Shown: piece by piece, positions 1 to 7,216 of the stretch
How the letters are laid out: every line of letters begins with the position of its first letter
Position numbering within the stretch: the stretch's first letter is position 1
Assembly: GCA_038237925.1 (NCBI GenBank)
Contig: JBBRYF010000015.1
Coordinates: 1-52,116 of the forward strand
Source: AC-32 sp038237925
Lineage (GTDB): Bacteria; Actinomycetota; Thermoleophilia; Gaiellales; Gaiellaceae
DNA: 52,116 nucleotides
Direction: 5' to 3'
Program-made: the position numbers and the translations under genes
Notes under the pieces: model-generated
Databases searched by the model: none
Told to the model about the DNA's origin: nothing
What the model saw: the letters and a program-made list of their open reading frames with translations, nothing else

Positions 1-438
1 CAAGCCAGGGATCCCAGCCGCGTGATGTGCGATCGCGTGCAGCGTGAGCGTCGACTTGCCCGAGCCGCCAGGACCGCCGATGATCGCGAGACCGGCGGCC
101 GGGAGAAGCACATCGGCGCCGGCGCCGAGCAGCGCCGCTCGTTGCTCTATCTCCTGCTCGACGAAGTCCGTGCCTCGGAGGAACTGGAGCAGCGGCGCCT
201 GCGGCTCGAGCGGCGGCCCCGTTTCTGTACTGCCGTCGTAGTCGGCGCCCCAGGCGAACGGATCCTCGGACGCGCTCGGCAGCGTCACCCCCTGGGCGAA
301 GGGGATATCGATGTCGGGCTCGGCCGCGAGCTGCGGCTCCTGCCCGTTCCACGCGCGGGCGTCGCTGCTCACGCGCGTGCCTCGCCGATCCAAGGGAGGG
401 GACGGCGCGCGATCGTCGCCGCCTTGTCGATCGCCCAT
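1..438 (-). CDS. P-loop ATPase, RecA/RepA-like (AAA_25 type), truncated by window edge
   Basis: Reverse-strand reading gives an acidic, low-complexity N-terminal part and then a clear Walker A motif (GGPGGSGKST) preceded by a hydrophobic beta strand (LAIIG). The gene runs off the left edge, so Walker B and the C-terminus are not visible. This layout (a FVEQEIEQRAALLG-like lead, then LLPAAGLAIIGGPGGSGKST) is typical of the RecA-like ATPases of phages, plasmids and integrative elements that act in replication (RepA/primase-helicase type); assignment to AAA_25 is from memory of the family. The start is uncertain: ATG at 438 is used here, but GTG codons at 507 or 504, overlapping the end of the upstream gene, would also work. 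The neighbouring coiled-coil and HTH genes fit a mobile-element context. Confidence 0.6.
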   Translation of the reverse strand, partial: MGDRQGGDDRAPSPPLDRRGTRVSSDARAWNGQEPQLAAEPDIDIPFAQGVTLPSASEDPFAWGADYDGSTETGPPLEPQAPLLQFLRGTDFVEQEIEQRAALLGAGADVLLPAAGLAIIGGPGGSGKSTLTLHAIAHHAAGIPGL

Positions 439-484
439 CGGCGTCGTAGAATCGGCGCGCGCGTGGCCAACGTCGACGCCTTGT

Positions 485-1027
485 TCATGGTCCGCCTCGC
501 TCACCACCGGCTCGACGAGCTGCTGGCTGATCGAGCTGCAGAACCCGCGCGGCTAGCTTCGCGAGCTCAGCTTCGGCTCTTGCCAGGCGGCGCGCAAGAT
601 CGTTGCGCTCGCAGTCCAGGCGCACGATCGTTTCATCGCGTGTTCGCAGCGCCTCCACCGCCCCCGCACGAGCGGCGCTGAGCTCTCCGACAAGACGGTC
701 TCGCTCGGCTGTCAGACGGTTCGCCGCGGCGGCGCTGAAGTCGAGCCGGATCATCACCTCGTCGAGGAGAAGATCGATGGAGTAAAGCTGCTCTTCTGGC
801 CGCTCTCGGATGTGCCCGCCTACTCGGAGCTCTTCTGCGACGCCGAGAACACGATCGGAGGCGACCTCGAGAAGCTCGCGATCGCTGCGCCACTTCGGCT
901 CGACGTCTGAGACCCTTGTGTAGCGCAGCCATTCTCGGGGGGTGCCTCGGTGATCGCTGCGTGGCGTGCATGCTCGATCGTCACGAGCGTCACGGCGGGT
1001 CGGAAAGGTCCTCACAGCCGCACACAC
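485..1027 (-). CDS. Hypothetical coiled-coil protein
   Basis: I do not recognise the family. The 180-residue product has a basic N-terminal third and, from about residue 95 to 165, a long heptad-rich segment with many Arg, Glu, Ala and Leu (LTAERDRLVGEL, LARAEAELAKLAARVLQL), which predicts a coiled coil. No signal peptide or membrane segment is visible. The N-terminal ~35 residues are Arg/Asp-rich and may be untranslated; a GTG near the VSDVEPKW segment is an alternative start. It sits between an HTH protein gene and the P-loop ATPase gene on the same strand, so it is probably part of the same mobile-element module. The function is unknown. Confidence 0.45.
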   Translation of the reverse strand: MCAAVRTFPTRRDARDDRACTPRSDHRGTPREWLRYTRVSDVEPKWRSDRELLEVASDRVLGVAEELRVGGHIRERPEEQLYSIDLLLDEVMIRLDFSAAAANRLTAERDRLVGELSAARAGAVEALRTRDETIVRLDCERNDLARRLARAEAELAKLAARVLQLDQPAARRAGGERGGP

Positions 1028-1067
1028 TGCGGCACCGTGTCCGCGGCCGAACGGTTTTCCGGACGGT

Positions 1068-2015
1068 CTACAAGGGTTTTCCGGACACTTCTTCGGCGGC
1101 GACGATCTGCTCGACCTGCCACTTCGAGAGCTTCGTGATGCGGGCGATCATTGCGTAACTTGGTGGTCTTCCGTCCCGATTGTGAAGCCCGCGGAGCTTC
1201 CGAACCTGCTGTGCCTGCTTGTCGGTGTAGCCACGCGGTCGCCCTCGAGGGTTCCCCCCCGGCGACGGACTCTTGCCGCCGCCCCGGCGGCCCCCCCAGC
1301 GCTGGCGCGCTTGGCCATTCCATCGCGATGAGAACGGCCGGCCTTCCCAAACCTCGAGCACGCGCGCCCTTAACGTCGGCCAGTCCTCGCGCTCGAACCG
1401 CTCAGCCTCCCCGAGTGGAATTAGCCATACGTGCTCGCCTTCGATCAGGTGCTTCTCGGCCTCGATGCGGTCCCACAGGTGGCGGATCAGCGTGTTCTCG
1501 GCCATGCCGAGGTTCGCTGCGAGCGCCGCGACGGTCGTCATTCCTGCGGCCCTGCAGATCCGCTCAACCTCAGCGTCAGCGCGCGCATGGCGTTCGGCCG
1601 CGGCTTTCCGCGCAGCTTCCCGCTGACTGCAGTGTCGGCGCGCGCAGAGCCTGTTGCAGAACTTTGCTCTCCCTCGCGTTACTTGCGACGCGTCCTGCGG
1701 CGTGAACCAGCCGCCACTGTCGTGCAGCGGACAGCGTGGGTCCTCGTGGTTCAGGCACTGCCGCTTTTTCGGCACCGGATGCATGCGGCGACGGCCAACA
1801 CGCTCCGAGATCCCGAGCGCCCTCACGTCCGAGGCGATCGTTCCTGTCGAGCAGCCGAGCAGCTCGGCAAGCTCGCGGATCCTGAGCTTGGGGTAGAGCT
1901 CGGCGATGACCTGCCGTCTCTCTTCGACTGACGAGGGTGGTCGCTCGCGCGCTTGAGCCGCCACGTCGTCTATCGTCGGCCCTGAGGCCGGCGCCGCATT
2001 CGCCAGCTTCTTCAT
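1068..2015 (-). CDS. Multi-HTH DNA-binding protein with central cysteine cluster
   Basis: 315 residues. An N-terminal helix-turn-helix (about residues 30-75: LRIRELAELLGCSTGTIASDV) is followed by a cysteine/histidine-rich stretch (about 88-130, with C-x7-C, H, then C-x3-C-x3-HC) that could bind zinc. A second HTH-like segment (about 155-185: TVAALAANLGMAENTLIRHL) comes next, and a third lies at the C-terminus (about 265-305, a resolvase/recombinase-like GRPRGYTDKQAQQVRKL followed by SYAMIARITKLSKWQVEQI). No recombinase catalytic domain is present. The combination suggests a sequence-specific regulator or terminase-small-subunit-like DNA binder of a phage or integrative element. This is inferred from motifs only; I do not know a named family with this exact order. 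Confidence 0.55.
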   Translation of the reverse strand: MKKLANAAPASGPTIDDVAAQARERPPSSVEERRQVIAELYPKLRIRELAELLGCSTGTIASDVRALGISERVGRRRMHPVPKKRQCLNHEDPRCPLHDSGGWFTPQDASQVTRGRAKFCNRLCARRHCSQREAARKAAAERHARADAEVERICRAAGMTTVAALAANLGMAENTLIRHLWDRIEAEKHLIEGEHVWLIPLGEAERFEREDWPTLRARVLEVWEGRPFSSRWNGQARQRWGGRRGGGKSPSPGGNPRGRPRGYTDKQAQQVRKLRGLHNRDGRPPSYAMIARITKLSKWQVEQIVAAEEVSGKPL

Positions 2016-2070
2016 CGCAGTGGCAGCCTAGTTCCCGAGGCGGATGCGGCCACTGGCGGGGGTTCGGTCC

Positions 2071-2484
2071 CTAAGACGCTTCGCCGAAGATCACGACGGG
2101 CGCCGTCGGGCCCGGGTAGATCTTCAGGATCCACGGACCTTGGCATTCGAGCTGCTCGATGAGTCGATTCCAGTGGAAGGTGAGGCCGGCGAGCATTTGC
2201 CATGCCGTGTAGTCGGCGCGCGCAAAGCCGATGATCCTGGCCTGCGTCCGTGCGACCGTCGCGCGCTCACTCTCAATCCTGAAGATGCCGAGGTCGCCGG
2301 TGATAATGACGAAGCCGCGCTTTGTGGCGTCCTCGATCCACCACTCGTCGCCCTGCTGCGGGAGCTGCATTTGGGGGTGCACGTCGTGCTGGATGACGGC
2401 CGTGCAGCCGTGGTTCAGCGTGAAGAGGTTGATCGCCGCTGTGACACGCTTGCCAACGCCGTTTTCGACGTAGAACTGCGTCAC
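2071..2484 (-). CDS. VapC45-like PIN-domain toxin (ribonuclease)
   Basis: The 137-residue protein resembles the compact PIN-like domain of the VapC45 type. It has an N-terminal strand ending in an acidic residue (FYVENGVGKRV), a mid-protein acidic segment (GDEWWIEDA), and a strand followed by T-x-D (IITGDLGIF), the usual positions of metal-binding acids in PIN nucleases. The first acid is Glu rather than the more usual Asp. The predicted role is a Mg-dependent RNase toxin held in check by the product of the gene 16 bp upstream. The start is GTG at 2484, just after the antitoxin stop, consistent with translational coupling. The family is assigned by motif memory rather than by search. Confidence 0.6.
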   Translation of the reverse strand: MTQFYVENGVGKRVTAAINLFTLNHGCTAVIQHDVHPQMQLPQQGDEWWIEDATKRGFVIITGDLGIFRIESERATVARTQARIIGFARADYTAWQMLAGLTFHWNRLIEQLECQGPWILKIYPGPTAPVVIFGEAS

Positions 2485-2500
2485 GATGCGGTCGAAGGGC

Positions 2501-3196
2501 CTAAGCGGCGACGCGTTGGAAGCGGAGCGCTGCGCGAACCTCTTCCTCGGTAGCGCCCACGTCGAATGCGATGGCCGGTACGTCGAGGCCCTCGCGGTCG
2601 CGCTGCACTGCGATCGCCAACGTCCGGACGCCGCTTCGAGCTGTCGAGGGCCGTCCGCCGTTCAGCAACGTGTCGACGATCACGGGCGCCTCACGACCAA
2701 GCGGCCACCAACGGTGCGCCGTGCGCTCTTCGTAGTCGATCGACTCGATGAACGCGTCGAGCACTTCCGGCCACGCCAGCTGGCCTCGTCTCGAGGCGTT
2801 CATCAGGTAGACGTCCTCGCCCTCCTCTGCGAAGCGCAGGAAGAGTGAGCGTCCGTGCGCCTTGAACTCGAGCGACAGGAGAGGTCGGTCGACGCCGAGC
2901 TCGGAGGCGCTGAACTCGAGGGCCCGCCGGATCGACTGAAGAGGGACACGCTGCCGGTAGCTGGCGAGGAACCGCAGCTCGAGCAGGTTCAGGAACGAGA
3001 GCGACACTGACTCAGCGATGTCGCCGTCGACTGCGATGAGCGGCGCGTCACGCCGACGTTGGCCGCGATGGGTGCGCCTGTTCCCAAGAACCCAGCGTCG
3101 AACTGTCGAGCTCGGGCGCCCGATGAACTCGGCGGCCTCGGGCACCGTGTAGCGGGGTTCCTTAGCCCGTTCAGCGATCCGCGGGTGCACGGTCAC
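2501..3196 (-). CDS. VapB45-like antitoxin, MerR-type HTH plus DUF433
   Basis: 231 residues. The N-terminal segment (about 14-45: YTVPEAAEFIGRPSSTVRRWV) is a MerR-like winged HTH. The middle region (about 60-150) has the SFLNLLELRFLASYRQRVPLQSIRRAL pattern seen in VapB45-type antitoxins. The C-terminus (about 160-225) has a DUF433-like degenerate HTH (RDREGLDVPAIAFDVGATEEEVRAAL). The predicted role is to neutralise the adjacent PIN toxin and repress the operon. The gene starts with GTG at 3196, only 6 nt after a TATACT sequence, suggesting a leaderless transcript. The pair sits at the edge of the putative island, where toxin-antitoxin modules are common. Confidence 0.6.
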   Translation of the reverse strand: MTVHPRIAERAKEPRYTVPEAAEFIGRPSSTVRRWVLGNRRTHRGQRRRDAPLIAVDGDIAESVSLSFLNLLELRFLASYRQRVPLQSIRRALEFSASELGVDRPLLSLEFKAHGRSLFLRFAEEGEDVYLMNASRRGQLAWPEVLDAFIESIDYEERTAHRWWPLGREAPVIVDTLLNGGRPSTARSGVRTLAIAVQRDREGLDVPAIAFDVGATEEEVRAALRFQRVAA

Positions 3197-3202
3197 GCAC
3201 CG

Positions 3203-3208
3203 AGTATA
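3203..3208 (-). promoter_or_regulatory. -10 element for the VapBC45-like operon (leaderless)
   Basis: On the minus strand TATACT lies 6 nt before the GTG start at 3196, matching the actinobacterial -10 consensus TANNNT. That spacing puts the expected transcription start at or next to the start codon, i.e. a leaderless mRNA. No convincing -35 is visible. Moderate support only. Confidence 0.4.
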
Positions 3209-3359
3209 GGACGGATGGTGCGGAACTCCTTTCGGCAGCTACACGGTCGCTGCGCCGCGGTGCCGGCTGCGAATCGCGCCCTCGCGTTCGAGCTCCCAGC
3301 GCCAATACTCGCGGTTCTTCACCTTCACCCAAGCTTCGTTCGCCCCACTTACTAGCTTA

Positions 3360-4079
3360 TTAGTAGCGCCGGGCGCCGACGTACGTCGACGCATACCAGC
3401 CGGTGATGCTCGAGATCTTCACCACGTCCCCGGTGTGCGGCGCGTGCACTGCCCGCAGCCGCTCAATCTCGCCGCGGACCGAGCTCAAAAGCTGCCGCCG
3501 AGAAGCAAGTTGCTGTTCGATCGAGCGCTGCGCGGCTGCCCGCTCTGCTACCAGGCGGGTCTGATCAGCGCGTGCACGCTTGAGCTTCGCCTGTCGCTGC
3601 TCGGTCTCGCGCTTGAAGCGGGTGACGCTTCGAACGATGTACGCGTCTTCTCGGCCCACTCGGTCCTGCGCATCGAGATTGCTGAGGACGCCGTCGAGAT
3701 TGTCAGCACCGAGAAGAACCTCGATGGTGGATTGGCTGTCGCCAAAGGTGTAGAGATCGATAAGCCGGCGCGCCAGCGTTGCTTGACTGCGCTTGAGGTT
3801 CGCAAGTGCGATCTGCAACAGATGCTGGTTGGCGCGCAACTCCGCCCTGACGCGATTCAACCGTTCGGCGGCTGCGTCGTAGGCCTGGACCGCGTGGTCG
3901 AGGCTTCGATCGAGCTGCCCGACCTGCGCGAGCACCTGCTGCGCCTCGGCCTGCTTGGACGCGACCGAGGGATCTGCGGACGCCGCCGGGGTAGCAACAC
4001 CACCCCCGAGCACGAGCGCAGCCGCCGCAAGCCAAAGGGCAGGCAGAGCGCGTTGGCGGAAGGTTGAGAGGAGGCGCAA
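3360..4079 (-). CDS. Exported coiled-coil protein, PcsB/CwlO N-terminal-like, lacking a hydrolase domain
   Basis: 239 residues. An N-terminal signal peptide (basic start, hydrophobic core about 12-28, AAASADP-like cleavage region) is followed by a long coiled coil (about 38-215) with the LIDLYTFGDSQSTIEVLLGADNLDGVLS hinge seen in the N-terminal domain of PcsB/CwlO/RipA-type peptidoglycan hydrolase proteins. Family members normally continue into an NlpC/P60, CHAP or M23 catalytic domain. Here the protein stops after a short tail (GWYASTYVGARRY) with two consecutive stop codons, so it is either a regulator-type remnant or truncated. A perfect TACCC-N5-GGGTA palindrome lies about 95-105 bp upstream, suggesting CsoR control. 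Confidence 0.6.
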   Translation of the reverse strand: MRLLSTFRQRALPALWLAAAALVLGGGVATPAASADPSVASKQAEAQQVLAQVGQLDRSLDHAVQAYDAAAERLNRVRAELRANQHLLQIALANLKRSQATLARRLIDLYTFGDSQSTIEVLLGADNLDGVLSNLDAQDRVGREDAYIVRSVTRFKRETEQRQAKLKRARADQTRLVAERAAAQRSIEQQLASRRQLLSSVRGEIERLRAVHAPHTGDVVKISSITGWYASTYVGARRY

Positions 4080-4171
4080 GAGGGGGCGAGGCGGCTAGCC
4101 GAATAACGCGAAGTAGCTGTCTACGCTTCTGAAGCGGCGACCCTAGCAGGCGCATCGGCTAGCTGCACCAT

Positions 4172-4186
4172 TACCCCGCACGGGTA
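4172..4186. promoter_or_regulatory. Putative CsoR operator 1
   Basis: TACCC-CGCAC-GGGTA, a perfect 5-bp inverted repeat with a 5-bp spacer. It matches the G/C-rich TACCC...GGGTA palindromes bound by CsoR-family repressors. It lies between the 3' end of csoR (4196) and the start of the coiled-coil gene (4079), so it would control that gene. The same pattern recurs at 6233-6247. Confidence 0.5.
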
Positions 4187-4195
4187 TCTCGCGCC

Positions 4196-4471
4196 TTATC
4201 GCGAGAGCATTCGGGCAACCGCGTTGATCAGCTCGTCGGTCTGCTCATCCGAGGCGTCCCCGCCGCTCAGGCAGTGGCGGGCGTGCCCGTCGAGCAGCCC
4301 AAGCGCAATCTTCTGCAACGCGGCCCGGGCTGCGCTGATCTGCGTCACGACATCGATGCAGTAACGATCCTCTTCGATCATCCTGCCGATGCCGCCGACC
4401 TGCCCCTCAACCTTGCGAAGGCGCTTGAGCAAATCGTCCTTGGAGACGCTGTAACCGCGCGGCTCAGCCAT
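4196..4471 (-). CDS. csoR: CsoR-family copper-sensing repressor
   Basis: 91 residues, normal length for the DUF156/CsoR-RcnR all-alpha family. The fingerprint is present: an N-terminal LLKRLRKVEGQVGGIGRMIEEDRYC helix, then ISAARAALQKIALGLLDGHARHCL. The Cu(I) ligand set Cys-His-Cys is intact (Cys in DRYCIDV, His in DGHARH, Cys in HCL), favouring copper over the RcnR-type Ni/Co ligand set. Apo-CsoR represses and Cu(I) binding releases DNA. It is the last gene of the minus-strand operon with the permease and the DUF4396 gene, next to a downstream TACCC-N5-GGGTA site and with a second one at the operon promoter, implying autoregulation. Confidence 0.85.
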   Translation of the reverse strand: MAEPRGYSVSKDDLLKRLRKVEGQVGGIGRMIEEDRYCIDVVTQISAARAALQKIALGLLDGHARHCLSGGDASDEQTDELINAVARMLSR

Positions 4472-4951
4472 CTAGTCAGTGGGCATGTGGCTGTGTACCA
4501 CGGCGTGGCCCTTGCCGCGAGCGACCAGAAAGCGGTTGACCGGAAGGGCGGTAGCGAAAGCGATCGCGAGCGCCAATGCCAGGCTGCCCCAGAAAAGCGC
4601 GTCCCCGAGGCCTGCTGCCATCGCTCCTGGGATGAGCAGGACGATCGCGTTGTCGACGATCTCCATTACGATTATCGAGAGAGTGTCTGAGGCGAAGGCT
4701 AGCGGCAAGGCTCGGCCCGGGGCGATTCGAGAGCGGAGCAGAGGGACGAGCGTAAGCGAGTAGCCAAAGAAGAACGCCAGCCCGACAGCAATGGCGATGC
4801 TCGGGAGATTGCTCCAGCCGAGCGTCGAGGCGATTGTCAGCCCTAGCACCTCGCCAATTGCGCATCCCGTCAGGCAGTGGAGGGTCGCGCTAAGGGCGAC
4901 CCGGTTCAGCGCCTCGGAGCCCGCGGGCCGGTACGGGACGTGGCTAGTCAT
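4472..4951 (-). CDS. DUF4396 membrane protein
   Basis: About 159 residues from the ATG at 4951, which overlaps the stop of the permease gene (ATGACTAG), indicating translational coupling; a longer reading from 4978 is less likely. Four predicted membrane helices are visible (about 20-40, 50-75, 85-110 and 115-140). A Cys in the first helix region (LHCLTGCAIGEVLG), acidic and Asn residues (MEIVDNAIVLL), and a His-containing C-terminal tail (HAVVHSHMPTD) are consistent with metal handling. DUF4396 proteins occur next to copper/heavy-metal permeases, and the gene lies directly between such a permease and csoR. The biochemical role is unknown. Confidence 0.7.
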   Translation of the reverse strand: MTSHVPYRPAGSEALNRVALSATLHCLTGCAIGEVLGLTIASTLGWSNLPSIAIAVGLAFFFGYSLTLVPLLRSRIAPGRALPLAFASDTLSIIVMEIVDNAIVLLIPGAMAAGLGDALFWGSLALALAIAFATALPVNRFLVARGKGHAVVHSHMPTD

Positions 4952-6221
4952 GGTGATGGTCGTGCGTCGCGTGCGCACCCGCTGCGTGCGAGCTGCTCCC
5001 GAGATACGCCTGAGGATCTAGTTCGAACTTGGCCTTACAGCCAGGCCCGCAGAAGTAGAAGCTCCGCCCTCCGAAGTCTGCACTCAGCGCCTTACCGCGG
5101 TCGACTGTCATGCCGCAGACGGGGTCGCGCGCCCCGCGGCGCAGGGTGAGCACGATCAGTCCGGCCCCCACGAGCAAGAAGACGATATTCAGTGCTGTCG
5201 TGTAATTCCAGCTGATCCCGCGGCTAGCTATCGAGCCGATCGTCGGCCGCTGTTGCGGCACCAGGCCCGCTGCGCTGAAGACCCCGTCCACCGTTAGTGC
5301 GGTCACGACCATCGTCGCGAACATGATCGCCACCAGTCGGGCGGTGACCGCGCCGCCGTAGTACTTTCGGTAGGCGAGAATGATCGGGATGATGATCAGG
5401 TCGGCGTAGATGAAGGCGATCACGCCGGAAAAGGAGATTCCACCGGCCCAGAGCACCGCCGCCAGGGGCACGTTGCCGACCGAGCAGACGAAGGAGAGGA
5501 CGGCCACGATCGGGCCGAGGAGAACATTCTCGGCTAGCCGCAGTGGCCGCGACGAGTCGGTGATGAAGAGGCTGTTGAAGAAGTCCATCGGCAGCAGCGC
5601 GATGAAGCCTGCGACCAGGAAACCGGCAGTGATCTCCTTCCAGAGCATCCCGACGTCGCCGCGGAAGTTGTGCGCGACATCCGACCAGGCCTCGGCTGAA
5701 AGCAAGCGCTCGCGCAAGGGCAGATCCGAGCTGGCGGAATGGTGCTCGTGCCCAGAGGCAGCCGAGCGCGCCTGTTCGCGGGCCTGCTCCTCGAGTTGGC
5801 GCGTGATGAACAGCCTCAGGCCGAGCCACATCAGCAGTATCAGGAGGATGCCGCCGAGAAACTCGGCCAACGTGAAGCGCAAACCAAGGAAGATCCACAT
5901 CACGATCCCGAGCTCGAAGACGAGATTGGTCGAGGCAAACTGGAAGGCCATCGCAGTCGCGAAGCTTGCTCCCTTCTGGAACATCGACTTGGCGATCGCG
6001 ATCGCTGCATAGCTGCACGACGAGGAGGCGGCGCCGAGGCCGGTCGCCAAAGCGATCTGCTGCGGGCCGCGGCCACCAAGCGCTCGCTCCATCCGCTGAC
6101 GCGGCACCCAGGCCTGGACGACCCCCGAGAGGGCGAAGCCGAGGATCAAGGCCCAGGTCACCTCCCACGACATCTGGAGTGCGTTCCAGAAGCCGTCGCG
6201 TACCGCGGAGAGTACTCCCAT
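4944..6221 (-). CDS. Heavy-metal permease (DUF318/ArsP-like, SO_0444 type) with C-terminal YHS domain
   Basis: About 425 residues from the ATG at 6221; the GTG at 6239 is disfavoured because it lies inside the operator. Eight or more membrane helices in two halves are visible, with the GLGAASSSCSYAAIAIAKSMFQKGAS motif near residue 65 and the matching FVCSVGNVPLAAVLWAGGISFSG motif near 270, both carrying the conserved Cys of the permease family. A His-rich loop lies near 160. A YHS metal-binding domain (RDPVCGMTVDRGKA...FYFCGPGCKAKFELDP, about 370-412) is followed by a His-rich tail (HATHDHHHD). The predicted role is export of Cu/Zn or related soft metals. It is the first gene of an operon with DUF4396 and csoR behind a CsoR-like operator. 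Confidence 0.8.
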   Translation of the reverse strand: MGVLSAVRDGFWNALQMSWEVTWALILGFALSGVVQAWVPRQRMERALGGRGPQQIALATGLGAASSSCSYAAIAIAKSMFQKGASFATAMAFQFASTNLVFELGIVMWIFLGLRFTLAEFLGGILLILLMWLGLRLFITRQLEEQAREQARSAASGHEHHSASSDLPLRERLLSAEAWSDVAHNFRGDVGMLWKEITAGFLVAGFIALLPMDFFNSLFITDSSRPLRLAENVLLGPIVAVLSFVCSVGNVPLAAVLWAGGISFSGVIAFIYADLIIIPIILAYRKYYGGAVTARLVAIMFATMVVTALTVDGVFSAAGLVPQQRPTIGSIASRGISWNYTTALNIVFLLVGAGLIVLTLRRGARDPVCGMTVDRGKALSADFGGRSFYFCGPGCKAKFELDPQAYLGSSSHAAGAHATHDHHHD

Positions 6222-6232
6222 CCGCCGGAGTG

Positions 6233-6247
6233 TACCCACCGGGGGTA
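6233..6247. promoter_or_regulatory. Putative CsoR operator 2 (divergent promoter)
   Basis: TACCC-ACCGG-GGGTA, an inverted repeat with the same 5-5-5 architecture as the site at 4172-4186. It lies between the permease start (6221, minus) and the Asp-box gene (6280, plus), well placed to control both divergent units. Confidence 0.6.
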
Positions 6248-6279
6248 TTCAATCCGGACCGCCGATATCGTTGAGCAGA

Positions 6280-7167
6280 ATGCTGACGCACCGCGCGCAA
6301 CCCCTTCGGTGGCAATGGCTATCCGCCCTCCTGATCATGGGCCTGGTCGGTGCGAACCTCGCGCTCTTCGGTGCTTTCCAGAATACGAATCAGAGCAAGC
6401 CGCCGCCCCCTGACTTCGGTCCAGTTCACGTACACGCGCTGGGAGTGAATCCCAGCGACGGAGCGCTCTTCATCGCTGCCCATACCGGACTCTTCCGTCT
6501 CGGACCGAGCGCCCCAAGGCTGGCGCGCGTCGGCGACCGCCGTCAGGACATGATGGGCTTCACGGTCGTGGGACGGGATCGCTTTCTCGGCTCTGGGCAC
6601 CCCGATCTCCGTGAGATGCTTCCCTCGCTCCTTGGCCTGATCGAATCCGAGAACAGCGGTGAGAGCTGGCAGCCCGTTTCTCTACTTGGGGATGCCGACT
6701 TCCACGTCTTGCGGGCGCGTGGCGACCACTACGTCGGCTACGACTCAAGCCGCGGGCGAGTCATGGTCAGCGCGGATCGCGGAAAGAGCTGGCGCGCCCA
6801 CCACTTCGACGGCCCTCTTTTCGACCTCGTAATTGGGCCTGGGCGAGCGCTCCTGCTGCTGGCCACGACGCCCTCGCAGTTGATCGTGTCGCGCAACGGC
6901 GGGCGCAGCTGGGGCGGCATTTCCGAGACGACCGGGCTACTCGCCTGGCCACAGCGCGACCGGCTTTACTTACTCGCATCGGACGGAAGGCTCTGGCTAA
7001 GCCCCGACCGGGGCCGCCGCTGGAAGGAGCTTGGAGAGATCGGGGGCCACCCAACGGCCTTTTCAGTCGCTCGTCAACGGATGTATGCGGCTCTTCATGA
7101 CGGAACGATCAAGACGTCAATCGACGATGGCCGATCCTGGCGGTTGATCGCGCGTCCTACCGCGTAG
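6280..7167 (+). CDS. Membrane-anchored Asp-box (BNR/sortilin-like) beta-propeller protein
   Basis: About 295 residues. One N-terminal membrane helix (about 12-34) is followed by an extracytoplasmic domain. It begins with HVHALGVNPSDGALFIAAHTGLF, the signature of the F510_1955-type proteins annotated as glycosyl hydrolases, and has repeated Asp-box turns (SADRGKSW, SRNGGRSW, SPDRGRRW, SIDDGRSW). No sialidase catalytic Arg triad is obvious, so enzymatic activity is doubtful. The divergent promoter shared with the copper permease and the CsoR site suggest a role in metal handling outside the membrane. ATG at 6280 is chosen over an in-frame TTG at 6271. A paralogue lies at 11819-12781. Confidence 0.7.
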   Translation: MLTHRAQPLRWQWLSALLIMGLVGANLALFGAFQNTNQSKPPPPDFGPVHVHALGVNPSDGALFIAAHTGLFRLGPSAPRLARVGDRRQDMMGFTVVGRDRFLGSGHPDLREMLPSLLGLIESENSGESWQPVSLLGDADFHVLRARGDHYVGYDSSRGRVMVSADRGKSWRAHHFDGPLFDLVIGPGRALLLLATTPSQLIVSRNGGRSWGGISETTGLLAWPQRDRLYLLASDGRLWLSPDRGRRWKELGEIGGHPTAFSVARQRMYAALHDGTIKTSIDDGRSWRLIARPTA

Positions 7168-7216
7168 TTACGGGGGGCTTGCTACTTCACGTGACGAGTA
7201 ACTCCCCCGGCGACGT

